A DNA stretch of 48,207 bases from an uncultured Bacteroidales bacterium (GTDB taxonomy: Bacteria > Bacteroidota > Bacteroidia > Bacteroidales > Muribaculaceae): NCBI GenBank assembly GCA_900549375.1, contig URNY01000001.1, forward strand, positions 1 to 48,207, read 5' to 3'. Of the stretch, positions 7,860-17,300 are shown piece by piece. A model generated the notes under the pieces. The model was not told the DNA's origin, made no database searches, and was given only the letters and a program-made list of their open reading frames with translations. A program made the position numbers and the translations under genes. The stretch's first letter is position 1, and each line of letters begins with the position of its first letter.

Positions 7860-10208
7860 TTAGTTGATAAATATCCTGAATTTTGCCCCGAATGAACGTC
7901 CAGGCTTCTGCAACATATAATTGTCGTAGGCGAGCCGGTCGAAAACGTTGTTACATTCCAGAGATACGTTATATCTGTCGCTGTGCCAGGAATAGGAAAG
8001 CGAGACGTTGGTGATGTTCTGAGTCGGAATCCTCGCTTTCGATGAGGCAGCTCCGAATGCTTCCCAATTCAGATAATACCAGTGGATATACTGATATTCC
8101 GCACTGATTCGCAGACGGTCGGTTTTCATGACAAGATCGCGGAATGTATAGGAAGCATCAAGATTGCCGAAGAACCACGGACGGTTCGGAACCCTGTTTT
8201 TATAAGTAGCCGACAGATTCCCGTCGCTTTTAAATTTCTTCAGATCGCGGGCATCGCTCCAGCTGGCATTGGCCGTGACCTGAAGGGAGCTGTTCCATAT
8301 ATAAGAGATTTCCGCATCGAAGCCTTTTATATCGATGGCCGGCTCGTTGATGTATTGCATCATTCCCTCCCGTTCGGAAACCGTGGCGCGTATATAGTTC
8401 TGCACATGGCGGATAAATCCGTTGACTTCATAATTCAACTGATTGACCTCGCAGAAATTAAATGTGCCGAATATTCCCAGATTATAGTTGTTGCTCGCCT
8501 CGGGACTTAAGGCAAGATTCGGATAGACCGTGGTCCCGTTACCAAGTAATTCTCTCGACAAAGGAAGACGCACGCTGTGTTCGTATGATCCCTTAATGGA
8601 AAGGGGATCAAAAAGTGAGAAACGGGTTCCGGCACCGGCACCCCAGTAATTCTTAACTTTGTTTTTGTCGATTTTGTCGGAGCCTGTTATGGTGATGTCG
8701 TCAGCCTGTCTTATCGACAAGGCATTGATGTAATCCTTCACAAAATAGGAAGTCTGCCATCTGCTGTTGAAAAAAGACTGGGAATATGTGAGCGACAGAA
8801 TGTGCTTGGTGACCACATCGTTAGAAGGTTCGAAATTCTTGTCGATATCGTCACGCCGTTCATTGCCCCGACGGTTCAGCATATAATTGAAGGCAAATAT
8901 GTTGTGCTCGTTGAGTTCGTAATCGACTCCGGCATTCACTATCGTCAGCGGCCGTTTGTAAATACGGATCGTTCGCCCCTTGTTGTTCATCTCGTTGCCA
9001 GAGGAAGGGAGCCATGTGCCATCCCAGGAGTATTTGCGGTAGGCCGTGTCGACGGTTTCGCTATGATCCCAAGTGTGAGAGAGGGTAATGCGAGTGGAAA
9101 CAGGTCCCCATTTCTTATTATACCGCGCCGAGACATTATAGGAATAGGAATGACGGGAAGCCTCGCCATATACTTTATTCTGCATGGCTCCGGTCTGAAT
9201 CTCCTTGTCAAGTTTGTTATAAGAAAATCCTACAAAAAACTTATCGGCCCATTTCACGTCATTCACCCCGACTTCAAGCTCGCCGAACAGAGAAAAATAA
9301 TCGTCATGAAAACGCCGTTTGTCGGTGAAAATATATCGGTCCTGCTCTTCGCTCCAGACCTCGACGTTTTTCATCATATAGTTGTTCTTGGAATAATTCA
9401 CGCTGAAAGTGGGCTGAACGACTATAGGAGTCCCCGGTATATAATATTGCCCGTTGATATCTCCGGTATGGGTCTGAAACGAGCCGATACCATAAGATGC
9501 ATCCAGATAATTCTGCCTTTTCTTCCGGGTTACAATATTTACCGCCCCACCCAATGCATCGGATCCAAGATACGATGGAACCACACCTTTATATAATTCC
9601 ACGCGCTCCACAGTGTTGAGCGGAACGTTGTCAAGTGTGAGGCCTGTGCCTTTGGTCTCCAGGGGCACCCCGTCGATGAAATATCGGATGGAATTTCCCG
9701 ACATCCCATTAATTGTTAAATCAAAATCCGATCCGGCACCACCTTCGCGTCTTACCTTAACGCCCGCCACATGATCAATCAGATCGTTAAGGGTAACCAT
9801 CTTGTTCAGATTGGGCGCAATCTCGACGGCACTTACCGAGAACGCTCCTTCTTCGAGCTTTTTTCCCGCTGTCTTGCCATATACATTTACCCCTTGCAAC
9901 TGAACGACATCCTCTTCCATCACTATGTCATGGACAATGTCTTTTGTCAGGTCTACTGCAAATTCAACAGTCCGATAGCCGGTTGCCGATATTCTGCATG
10001 AATATTTGCCTTTCGCAAGTTTGATTTCATATCGGCCATCTTTATCGGCCACCGTTACATAATTTCTGTCGTTGAAGCTCAATGTGGCGCCTGCCACAGG
10101 CTCTTGAATTCCGTCCGTTATATTTCCGGATAGTGTATAAACAGGTTTGGCCGCCTGCAAAAACAGGTGGCTCGATAGAATAAATAAAGAAAGTATCCAG
10201 ATTTTCAT
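7860..10208 (-). CDS. TonB-dependent outer-membrane receptor (BtuB-like), riboswitch-controlled
   Basis: A 782-residue protein. The ATG at 10208 is chosen because it gives a signal peptide ending near LFLQA; the in-frame codons further upstream read through into poor leader sequence. A carboxypeptidase-regulatory-like domain (about 27-110) is followed by a plug domain with DLIDHVAGVKVRREGG, a GMSGNSIRYFIDG stretch and the typical GGAVNIVT end, then a 22-strand-type barrel ending in aromatic FRIFIN. A cobalamin riboswitch lies about 130 bases upstream, so expression should fall when corrinoids are plentiful. The receptor therefore probably imports corrinoid or a precursor, passing it to the periplasmic proteins encoded downstream. 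Confidence 0.9.
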   Translation of the reverse strand: MKIWILSLFILSSHLFLQAAKPVYTLSGNITDGIQEPVAGATLSFNDRNYVTVADKDGRYEIKLAKGKYSCRISATGYRTVEFAVDLTKDIVHDIVMEEDVVQLQGVNVYGKTAGKKLEEGAFSVSAVEIAPNLNKMVTLNDLIDHVAGVKVRREGGAGSDFDLTINGMSGNSIRYFIDGVPLETKGTGLTLDNVPLNTVERVELYKGVVPSYLGSDALGGAVNIVTRKKRQNYLDASYGIGSFQTHTGDINGQYYIPGTPIVVQPTFSVNYSKNNYMMKNVEVWSEEQDRYIFTDKRRFHDDYFSLFGELEVGVNDVKWADKFFVGFSYNKLDKEIQTGAMQNKVYGEASRHSYSYNVSARYNKKWGPVSTRITLSHTWDHSETVDTAYRKYSWDGTWLPSSGNEMNNKGRTIRIYKRPLTIVNAGVDYELNEHNIFAFNYMLNRRGNERRDDIDKNFEPSNDVVTKHILSLTYSQSFFNSRWQTSYFVKDYINALSIRQADDITITGSDKIDKNKVKNYWGAGAGTRFSLFDPLSIKGSYEHSVRLPLSRELLGNGTTVYPNLALSPEASNNYNLGIFGTFNFCEVNQLNYEVNGFIRHVQNYIRATVSEREGMMQYINEPAIDIKGFDAEISYIWNSSLQVTANASWSDARDLKKFKSDGNLSATYKNRVPNRPWFFGNLDASYTFRDLVMKTDRLRISAEYQYIHWYYLNWEAFGAASSKARIPTQNITNVSLSYSWHSDRYNVSLECNNVFDRLAYDNYMLQKPGRSFGAKFRIFIN

Positions 10209-10330
10209 TCGGTTTGCTGCCAAATTTAAACCCGGGGTACTATCACGCAGCAAACCATAATCATTCTCTACGAACAAGAGAACAATTAGTTGTTTTGTGG
10301 TAATATAACCCGAAAACTACAAAACTATAT

Positions 10331-10495
10331 GTTGATTTGGCAGGTCTCCTGACTTATCCCCCTGTCAATACCTTCCCATCGGGACAACCGACAGTGGCTT
10401 CTTATTGACAGGTTTTGAAGGAATTACAGTAGCGGGTCTGTTCCGGATTCTCACCGGATTCCCTATTAATCGCGCATTCGCGAACCAAAACCGCG
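10331..10495 (-). ncRNA. Cobalamin (B12) riboswitch
   Basis: On the minus strand the region carries the conserved B12-riboswitch elements in order: AATAGGGAATCCGGTGAGAATCC, then CCCGCTACTGTAATTCC, then the B12 box AGTCAGGAGACCTGCC (10339-10354). The ends can pair as a P1 stem (TTTTGG with CCAAAT). It sits between a candidate promoter and the TonB receptor start, so adenosylcobalamin or a related corrinoid is expected to switch off the whole operon. Exact outer limits are approximate. Confidence 0.95.
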
Positions 10496-10523
10496 TCAAA
10501 GTTAAGAATTTTTTGTTATTCGA

Positions 10524-10531
10524 CAAAATTA
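10524..10531 (-). promoter_or_regulatory. Candidate -7 box of the riboswitch operon
   Basis: The minus-strand sequence TAATTTTG fits the Bacteroidales -7 consensus TAnnTTTG and lies just upstream of the riboswitch, which puts the transcription start near 10517. No convincing TTTG -33 box is seen at the normal spacing. Confidence 0.5.
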
Positions 10532-10610
10532 TATTTAATCTGTATTAGGCATTCGCCTTACATTCTTTTGTCAAATGTCAAATTATCTGAAAATTTTTTT
10601 GCGGTTGATG

Positions 10611-10661
10611 TTTGATTGTGTCAAAATTATTATATAGTTTTGCACTAACATTATTGTTAGT
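10611..10661 (+). promoter_or_regulatory. Promoter and palindromic operator of the tetR-efflux operon
   Basis: TTTG at 10611-10614, a 20-base spacer and TAGTTTTG at 10635-10642 match the Bacteroidales promoter consensus exactly. The palindrome ACTAACATTATTGTTAGT (10644-10661, two 7-base arms around TTAT) covers the expected start site, 27 bases before the tetR ATG. This is the usual place for a TetR autoregulatory operator, so the first gene probably represses its own operon until a drug or metabolite binds it. Confidence 0.8.
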
Positions 10662-10687
10662 CATTACTATTAAATATATTTGTTGAT

Positions 10688-11320
10688 ATGACAGAGCAAC
10701 TGAAGCAACAGCCGACAACGGAGGAGTTGATTCTTCAAGCTGCTGAAAAGGAGTTTCTTGAGAAGGGCTACTCCGGAGCAAAGACAACTGCGATAGCGGA
10801 AGCGGCGGGAGTGACCCACGCGATGTTCCACTATTATTTCCGCACCAAGGATAAACTTTTCGAAAAAATTGTGGCCGAAAAAATGGAGCGATTAAAGGAT
10901 TTGATGTTCGCCGCCATCGGAAATCCGGAGCTTCCGCTTAAAGATAGAATAATACAAGGAGTGGAGAGCCATTTCGATTTCATAGCCGCCAATCCGCTGC
11001 TTCCCCGATTCCTCTTTAATGAGCTCTATCTCAACAGAGACAGAATCGAAGGTGCCAAGGGTCGCCTGATAGGTATTGCCAACAGCTGTATCAACGACCT
11101 TCAGAACGCCATCGACAATGAAGCTGCGCGTGGCGGCTGCCGCAAGGCCGAAGCCCGCATGGTGCTCCTCGACATTATTTCGCTCAATATCTTCCCGTTT
11201 ATCGTAGAGCCTGTGCTCAACGGTATTTTGGCCTCCACCAACGAAAGTTTCGAATCCTTGCTCGAAAAGCGCAAGAAGGAGAATGTGAATACAATACTCG
11301 GTAAACTAAACCTATTATAA
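10688..11320 (+). CDS. TetR/AcrR family transcriptional regulator
   Basis: A 210-residue protein with an N-terminal TetR helix-turn-helix at about residues 12-60: ILQAAEKEFLEKGYSG, then the recognition region THAMFHYYFRTKDKLFE. The C-terminal part is all-helical and variable, as expected for the ligand-binding domain. It is the first gene of an efflux operon and starts one base before the tolC-like ATG is reached at its stop (11320 versus 11322), so it is co-transcribed. A perfect palindrome at its promoter suggests autorepression. The inducer is not predictable. Confidence 0.92.
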   Translation: MTEQLKQQPTTEELILQAAEKEFLEKGYSGAKTTAIAEAAGVTHAMFHYYFRTKDKLFEKIVAEKMERLKDLMFAAIGNPELPLKDRIIQGVESHFDFIAANPLLPRFLFNELYLNRDRIEGAKGRLIGIANSCINDLQNAIDNEAARGGCRKAEARMVLLDIISLNIFPFIVEPVLNGILASTNESFESLLEKRKKENVNTILGKLNLL

Positions 11321-11321
11321 T

Positions 11322-12608
11322 ATGACAAGGCGAAACATATCGGCCTTTCTGCTTGCAGGATGTTGCGCAGTATATTCTTATGCGGGAGTGACGGTGGAGC
11401 AATGCGTGGAAGCAGCCCGGGATAATTATCCGTTGATTCAGAAATACGATATCCTGAATCAGAGCAGACAGCTCGACCTGTCGGATATCAACAAGAGCTG
11501 GCTCCCTCAAATCGGCGTGTATGCACAGGGAACGGCTCAGAATGCGGTGCCCTCTTTCCCCGACGGGCTTTCCCACATGCTCGAACAGATCGGAACCGAA
11601 ATGTCGGGTCTCGGCAAACTTCAGTATAAAATAGGCGTCGACTTCAGTCAGACTATCTGGGACGGAGGAAGCTCGAAAGCAAGCAGGGCGATTGCGGAAA
11701 GCGAGAACGCAAGCCGTGTAGCGGCTCTCGACACGGAACTATATGCCGTGCGCCAGAGAGTTGAAAATCTCTTTTTCGGCATTTTGCTGATTGAGGAACA
11801 GATAAAACAGGCCGAACAGACAAAAAAACTTCTTGAACGCAATCTTGAAAAGCTTAAGGCCATGAAAGCGCACGGAGCGGCCATGCAGAGCGATATGGAT
11901 ATGGTGGAGGCACAGATGCTTACGGTGAGCCAGCAGGTCATTCAGGCCAAGAGTCAGGCCCAAAGCTATCGAAAGCTTCTGGGTTTATATACAGGCAGGA
12001 CTGTGGAGGGTGAAAACCTCGTAAAACCTGAGCTTGAGATACCTGCGGCGCTGACTTCCAACCGCCCGGAGATGAATCTCTTCGAGGCTCGCATAAAGGC
12101 CAACGATGCGCGTCTCGGAAGCATAAAGGCATCCCTGATGCCCCGCATCGGTTTCTTTGCCCAGGCCTACTACGGTTATCCGGGATTCAACTATTTCAAA
12201 AGTATGCTCAACCGCGACATGTCGTTCAATATTATGGCAGGAGTGAAAATATCATAGAATATCGGCTCTTTCTATACCAAGGGGAACAATGAGCTCAAGC
12301 TGCGTCTGGCAAATAATGATATAACCGCCGACCGCGACCTCTTTCTCTTCAACACCGGTCTTCAGATAGAATCGCAGACAGAGCAGATTTCCGAACTGAG
12401 GGATATCATGAAAGATGATGCCCGCATAGTGTCGCTCCGACAGAATGTGCGCGCCGCAGCCGAGTCGCAACTAAACAACGGAGTGATCGATGCGACCGCA
12501 CTCCTCACCAAAATCACCGACGAGAACCTTGCACGGATAAACTCCACCTATCATGAAATACAACTTCTTCAAAGTATATATCAACTGAAATATATCCTAA
12601 ACCGATGA
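11322..12608 (+). pseudogene. TolC-family outer-membrane efflux protein interrupted by an in-frame amber codon
   Basis: Two reading-frame segments in the same frame make one 428-codon TolC-like protein: signal peptide ending around YAG, coiled-coil helices with QLDLSDINKSWLPQIG and QTIWDGGSSKASRAIAES motifs, then after the stop NIGSFYTKGN and a second long helical repeat to QLKYILNR. The only break is TAG at 12255-12257, where related proteins have Trp (VKISWNIG-type), so TGG to TAG is the simplest cause. The downstream part remains free of other stops and keeps normal codon use, and its TGA overlaps the hlyD ATG. It could be a recent null allele, a sequencing error or a suppressed stop. Confidence 0.8.
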
Positions 12609-13492
12609 AAAAGTCTTTTTTATATGTTACTTTGGCAATCATTGCATCCTCATGCCAGAGCAAGCCGGAATATGACGCTACCGGAATATTCGAGGCCACG
12701 ACCGTAACGGTTTCCGCCGAGACAAACGGCAAAATACTATCACTCAATATTTCCGAAGGAGACAGCGTGACGAACGGCCAGCGCGTGGCCGTGATCGACA
12801 CTACGTTGCTCGTGTTGCAATATAAACAGCTTCAGAGCCGCCAGTCGTCAACCGAAAGCTCCACACCCGACATCGCGGCGCAGGCCGCCTCACTGCGGTC
12901 GCAGATCGCCCACCAGCAGAATGAATGCGACCGCATAGCGCGTCTTCTTGCCGATGGAGCAGCCACACAAAAGCAATGCGACGATGCCGACGCAGCCCTG
13001 CGCACGCTCCGCGCCCAGCTCGACGGGCTTCTCTCCACTCTCGGCAAAAACCGCTCATCGATTTCCGACAATGCCGTCGCCCTGCAATATCAGAAGGAGC
13101 AGATCGGCGAGCAGATTCAGAAAAGCTATATCTCGGCTCCCATCACAGGCACCGTGCTGCAAAAATATGCCGAGGCGGGAGAGTTCGCCTCGCCGGGGCG
13201 TCCCCTTTTCAAGGTAGCGAATCTCAATGATATATATCTAAGGAGCTATTTCACCGCCAATCAGCTTGCCGATTTGAAGATCGGACAGAAAGTTACGGTG
13301 ATCGCCGATTTCGGGGGTGAGGAGCAATTTGAATATCCCGGCAGAATCACCTGGATTGCCCAGGAAAGCGAGTTCACGCCCAAATCAATCCAGACAAACG
13401 ACACAAGGGCCAACCTCGTATACGCGGTGAAGATTGCCGTGAAAAACGACGGCCGGCTGAAACTTGGTCAATACGGTGAAGTGCGCCTATGA
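12605..13492 (+). CDS. HlyD-type membrane fusion (periplasmic adaptor) lipoprotein
   Basis: A 295-residue adaptor. The signal ends in a lipobox-like ASSC (Cys17), so it is probably anchored in the inner membrane. A lipoyl-type half (TVTVSAETNGKILSLNISEGDSV) is followed by a coiled-coil hairpin rich in Gln/Ala (about 65-150), the second lipoyl half (YISAPITGTVLQKYAEAGE) and a beta-barrel domain (NDIYLRSYFTANQL). It should link the ABC-2 transporter to the TolC-like channel. Its ATG overlaps the tolC stop and its stop overlaps the ABC ATPase start, indicating coupled translation. Confidence 0.92.
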   Translation: MKKSFLYVTLAIIASSCQSKPEYDATGIFEATTVTVSAETNGKILSLNISEGDSVTNGQRVAVIDTTLLVLQYKQLQSRQSSTESSTPDIAAQAASLRSQIAHQQNECDRIARLLADGAATQKQCDDADAALRTLRAQLDGLLSTLGKNRSSISDNAVALQYQKEQIGEQIQKSYISAPITGTVLQKYAEAGEFASPGRPLFKVANLNDIYLRSYFTANQLADLKIGQKVTVIADFGGEEQFEYPGRITWIAQESEFTPKSIQTNDTRANLVYAVKIAVKNDGRLKLGQYGEVRL

Positions 13493-14400
13493 ACCCCGCT
13501 ATTGAGATAAAGGGAATATCCAAAAGCTACGGAAAGCTCCGGGCACTCGACAACGTTTCGTTCTCGGTTCCCGAGGGCTCGATGTTCGGGCTGATAGGGC
13601 CTGACGGATCGGGAAAATCCTCGCTCTATAAAATCCTCACGACCCTTCTCAATCCCGACAGCGGCACGGCCACCGTAGCCGGACATGACGTAGTGAAGGA
13701 TTTTAGGAAGATTCGCTCAGAAATCGGTTATATGCCGGAGCGATTTTCACTTTATCCGGACCTGAGCGTTAATGAGAATCTGCATTTCTTCGCATCTCTT
13801 TTCGGGGTCAGCGTAAAGGATAACTACGACCTGATCGCTCCTTTTTTCGATCAGCTGGCAAAATTCCCGAACCGCATGGCCGGTGCTTTGTCGGGAGGGA
13901 TGAAACAGAAACTCGCTTTGGGGTGCGCGTTGATCCATCGTCCGAAAATTCTTCTGCTCGACGAGCCGACCACGGGAGTCGACGCCGTGTCGCGTAGTGA
14001 GTTCTGGGATATGCTCGCCACTCTCAGGGAAAAGGGAATCACAATTCTTGTCTCCACCTCCTACATGGATGAGGCTCAGCGTTGCGACAGGATAGCGCTG
14101 ATCGACAAGGGACATATTCTTGATGTCGACACTCCCGACAGGCTCATGGCAGGAATCGGAGAAAACCTCTATAATGCTTCGGCCGGCGAGATGTATCGTC
14201 TGCTGATGTTCTTGCGCCAAATGCCGGATGTGCGTAGTTGCTATACTTTCGGTGCGACACTTCACGTTGTGGCAGCCTCCGGTTTCGACCCTGCGGAAGC
14301 GGCAAAAACCTTGACCGCCGCCGGACTTGCCGATGTGAGGATATATCCCGCAAAAGGAGATATCGAAGATCTGTTCATAAAACTCGCAGACAATGAATGA
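13489..14400 (+). CDS. ABC transporter ATP-binding protein (first of pair)
   Basis: A 303-residue ATPase with Walker A GPDGSGKSS (about 37-45), signature LSGGMKQKL, Walker B ILLLDEPTTGVD and a switch His replaced in the stretch VSTSYMDEAQ, where most ABC ATPases have His after the strand. It resembles the N-terminal half of YbhF-type drug exporters, in which one half is partly degenerate. It overlaps hlyD by 4 bases and the second ATPase by 8 bases. The two ATPases probably form a heterodimer under the two ABC-2 permeases. Confidence 0.92.
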   Translation: MNPAIEIKGISKSYGKLRALDNVSFSVPEGSMFGLIGPDGSGKSSLYKILTTLLNPDSGTATVAGHDVVKDFRKIRSEIGYMPERFSLYPDLSVNENLHFFASLFGVSVKDNYDLIAPFFDQLAKFPNRMAGALSGGMKQKLALGCALIHRPKILLLDEPTTGVDAVSRSEFWDMLATLREKGITILVSTSYMDEAQRCDRIALIDKGHILDVDTPDRLMAGIGENLYNASAGEMYRLLMFLRQMPDVRSCYTFGATLHVVAASGFDPAEAAKTLTAAGLADVRIYPAKGDIEDLFIKLADNE

Positions 14401-15136
14401 GGAATATTCAATTTCCGTAAGGAATCTGGTGAAAAGATTCGGCAGTTTCACGGCTGTCGACAATATCAGCTTCAACGTGGAGCGCGGAGAGATTTTCGGC
14501 TTTCTCGGCGCCAACGGTGCCGGAAAGACCACTGCCATGCGCATGCTCTGCGGCCTGAGCAGCCCTACTTCCGGAACGGGCACCGTGGCCGGATTCGATA
14601 TCAATACCGGAGCAGAGCAGATCAAGAGACATATCGGATATATGAGTCAGAAATTCTCCCTTTATGAAGACCTTACTGTAGCGGAAAATCTCAGGTTGTT
14701 TTCGACAATCTACGGCATGTCTGACCGAAAGATAGCTGAGAAATCGGAAGAGGTGTTCAAGGCTCTGGAAATGGAGGGAATGAAGAATACTCTGGTAAAG
14801 GATATTCCCAACGGATGGAAACAGAAGCTTGCCTTCTCATCGGCCACGATGCACCGCCCGGAAGTGGTTTTTCTCGATGAGCCGACAGGGGGCGTCGATC
14901 CCGTGACGCGCCGCAAGTTCTGGGAACTGATATATCAGGCCTCATCGCAGGGGATGACGATATTCGTGACCACCCATTATCTCGACGAAGCGGAATATTG
15001 CAACCGCATATCCATCATGGTCGACGGGCGCATCAAGGCTCTTGACAGTCCGCAGAATCTGAAGAAAACGTATAATGCCGCGACGATGGACGAAGTTTTC
15101 CGCATAGTTGCAAAAGAGGCAAAAAGAGGAGATTGA
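14393..15136 (+). CDS. ABC transporter ATP-binding protein (second of pair)
   Basis: A 247-residue ATPase: Walker A GANGAGKTT, Walker B VVFLDEPTGGVDP and a normal switch His in VTTHYLDEAEY. The signature motif is IPNGWKQKL rather than LSGGQ, a variation also common in YbhF C-terminal-type halves. Together with the first ATPase, whose signature is canonical but whose switch region lacks His, the pair would give one complete and one altered ATP site. It is co-transcribed, with only 3 bases before the following permease start. Confidence 0.92.
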   Translation: MNEEYSISVRNLVKRFGSFTAVDNISFNVERGEIFGFLGANGAGKTTAMRMLCGLSSPTSGTGTVAGFDINTGAEQIKRHIGYMSQKFSLYEDLTVAENLRLFSTIYGMSDRKIAEKSEEVFKALEMEGMKNTLVKDIPNGWKQKLAFSSATMHRPEVVFLDEPTGGVDPVTRRKFWELIYQASSQGMTIFVTTHYLDEAEYCNRISIMVDGRIKALDSPQNLKKTYNAATMDEVFRIVAKEAKRGD

Positions 15137-15139
15137 ATT

Positions 15140-16189
15140 ATGTCGGTATTCATATCCATGATAAAAAAGGAAACGCTGCATTTAGTGCGCGATTTCCGCA
15201 CTCTGACGGTAGTCCTGATTATGCCGCTGGTGCTCCTTATACTGTTCGGTTTCGCCATATCCACCGAAGTCAACAACGTCAACATCGTAGCGGTGGTCAC
15301 GATGCACGACGACACATCGCGCGGCTTTATCGAGAAACTGCGCACCAATTCATATTTCACATTCAAGGGAATCGTCCCCTTTGAAAACGTCGAGCCGATG
15401 CTCCGGCGTGGTGAGGCCGATGCCGCCTTGATTCTGAAGACAGACGGCGGTAACACCGACTATCAGATTATCACTGACGCATCGAACACAAGTATGGCGC
15501 AGACAGCTGCCGGATATGTGGAGAGTGTGCTCGCCCAAGGCGTGAAGCCTCCTGTTCTTACGCGCACTCTCTACAATCCGCAGCTCAAGAGCGCATATAA
15601 TTTCGTACCCGGCATCATGGGCATGATTTTCATCCTGATATGCGCCATGATGACCTCCGTTTCGATAGTGAGCGAGAAGGAAACGGGCACGATGAACCTC
15701 CTGCTTGTCTCTCCCGTGAGGCCGCAGACAATCATACTCGGCAAGTTGGTGCCCTACTTCATTCTGTCGTGTGTGATTCTGACATTGACGTTGCTGATCA
15801 GCTACACACTGTTGGGACTGAATGTGTCGCCAAGCATTTTCAATGTGATATGGGTATCGCTGATTTATATCATCTTGGCCCTCTCCCTCGGATTGTTCAT
15901 ATCGACGATAGCAAACACTCAGGTCACGGCTCTGCTCGTTTCGGGCGTTCTGCTGATGCTTCCTGTGGTGATGCTTTCGGGAATGATATTTCCCGTCGAC
16001 AACATGCCGGCGATTCTCCAATGGCTGTCATGCATAATCCCGGCCCGATGGTATGTCTCGGCTATGCGTGTTTTAATGGTGCAGCAACTTCCGGTGGAAT
16101 ATATAATGACCGAGGTTTCGGTTCTGATCGCGATGACTGTTATCGTATTGATTCTTGCCATCAGAAAGTTCAATACAAAAAAGGTATAA
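15140..16189 (+). CDS. ABC-2 type permease (YbhS/YhhJ-like, first)
   Basis: A 349-residue membrane protein: one N-terminal span (about 24-44), a large periplasmic domain (about 45-175), then five C-terminal spans containing the ABC-2 family motif SEKETGTMNLLLVSPVRPQ and LVSGVLLMLPVVMLSGMIFP. This is the normal YbhS/YhhJ layout. It is the third inner-membrane component gene of the efflux operon, and its stop lies 1 base before the start of the second permease, with which it should heterodimerise. Confidence 0.92.
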   Translation: MSVFISMIKKETLHLVRDFRTLTVVLIMPLVLLILFGFAISTEVNNVNIVAVVTMHDDTSRGFIEKLRTNSYFTFKGIVPFENVEPMLRRGEADAALILKTDGGNTDYQIITDASNTSMAQTAAGYVESVLAQGVKPPVLTRTLYNPQLKSAYNFVPGIMGMIFILICAMMTSVSIVSEKETGTMNLLLVSPVRPQTIILGKLVPYFILSCVILTLTLLISYTLLGLNVSPSIFNVIWVSLIYIILALSLGLFISTIANTQVTALLVSGVLLMLPVVMLSGMIFPVDNMPAILQWLSCIIPARWYVSAMRVLMVQQLPVEYIMTEVSVLIAMTVIVLILAIRKFNTKKV

Positions 16190-16190
16190 T

Positions 16191-17300
16191 ATGAATCTGA
16201 GAATACTGAAAATACTGCTGAAAAAGGAGATACTCCTTCTGAAGCGCAATCCTTTCATTCCCAAAGTCATAATAGCGCTACCGATTATGGCCATGCTCAT
16301 ACTTCCCCTTGTGGCGAATCTTGATGTGAAGAATGTGAGCGTTGCCGTGGTCGACAACGACCGGTCCGAACTGTCGCGCAGAATACTGGCCGACATGGAC
16401 GCTTCGGAATATCTGTCGGTTAAGAAATGCTGTTTCCTTTTCCGTGAAGCATTGCATAGTGTGGAAAGCGGCGAGGTCGATGCCATTCTGGCTATTCCGG
16501 CAGATTATTCAAAAGAACTTGTAAACGGCCGCAATCCGCAGCTTATGCTCGATGCCAACGGGGTAAACGCCATGAAAGGGATGCTCGGCGCCCGTTATGT
16601 CACTCAAGCGGCCATCGGCACCTTGTCGCAATGGAGAGCCGAGAGGGGGCTCGCCCCGGCGTTGCCGCAGGTCAGCGTGATGAATTATTATAATCCGACA
16701 CTTAATTTCAGGAATTATATGATTCCGGCCCTGATGGTTGTGCTTATCATTATAATTTGCGGATTTCTGCCCACACTGAACCTTGTAAGCGAAAAGGAGA
16801 CCGGAACGATCGAAGCCATGAATGTGACGCCCGTCGGGAAGTTCACCTTCGTGCTGTCGAAGCTCATCCCCTACTGGGTGGTGGGCATACTGGTAATCAC
16901 TGTCGGAATGCTTATAGGCCGGTTCGTCTATGGTCTCGCACCGGCCGGCAACATCGGCGACATCTATTTGGCCGCCATTCTGTTCAGCCTTGTGATGTCG
17001 GGACTGGGCGTGACTATCGCCAACAACTCGGCAACCATCCTCCAGAGCATCTTCATCATGTTTGCCTTCATCATGATATTCCAGCTGATGGGCGGACTGT
17101 TCACACCGATTTCATCGATGCCTCAATGGGCACAATATATTACGTATGCCGTGCCTCCGCGCTATTTCATCGAGATAATGCGCTCGATATATCTGAAAGG
17201 AACAGGCATAGCCGACCTCTCCGCTCAATATACGGCCCTGGCCGGCTATGCCACCTTCCTCTGCTCGCTGGCAGCCCTTACTTATAAAAAGAGAACCTGA
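16191..17300 (+). CDS. ABC-2 type permease (YbhR-like, second)
   Basis: The ATG at 16191 starts right after the previous stop and gives 369 residues; an in-frame upstream ATG would run back into the preceding gene and is not preferred. The layout is the same as its partner: an N-terminal span after a basic stretch, a periplasmic domain, and five C-terminal spans with SEKETGTIEAMNVTPVGK and GGLFTPISSMPQWAQ. It is the last gene of the efflux operon. Its TGA stop (17298-17300) abuts the TGA of the convergent susD gene with no gap. Confidence 0.92.
   Translation: MNLRILKILLKKEILLLKRNPFIPKVIIALPIMAMLILPLVANLDVKNVSVAVVDNDRSELSRRILADMDASEYLSVKKCCFLFREALHSVESGEVDAILAIPADYSKELVNGRNPQLMLDANGVNAMKGMLGARYVTQAAIGTLSQWRAERGLAPALPQVSVMNYYNPTLNFRNYMIPALMVVLIIIICGFLPTLNLVSEKETGTIEAMNVTPVGKFTFVLSKLIPYWVVGILVITVGMLIGRFVYGLAPAGNIGDIYLAAILFSLVMSGLGVTIANNSATILQSIFIMFAFIMIFQLMGGLFTPISSMPQWAQYITYAVPPRYFIEIMRSIYLKGTGIADLSAQYTALAGYATFLCSLAALTYKKRT

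Noticed and set aside
8802..9596. 264-codon plus-strand frame antisense to the TonB receptor
   Set aside because: Overlaps receptor barrel coding sequence and has no independent support.
15350..16021. 223-codon minus-strand frame antisense to the first permease
   Set aside because: His/Arg-rich shadow of a membrane gene, no motifs.
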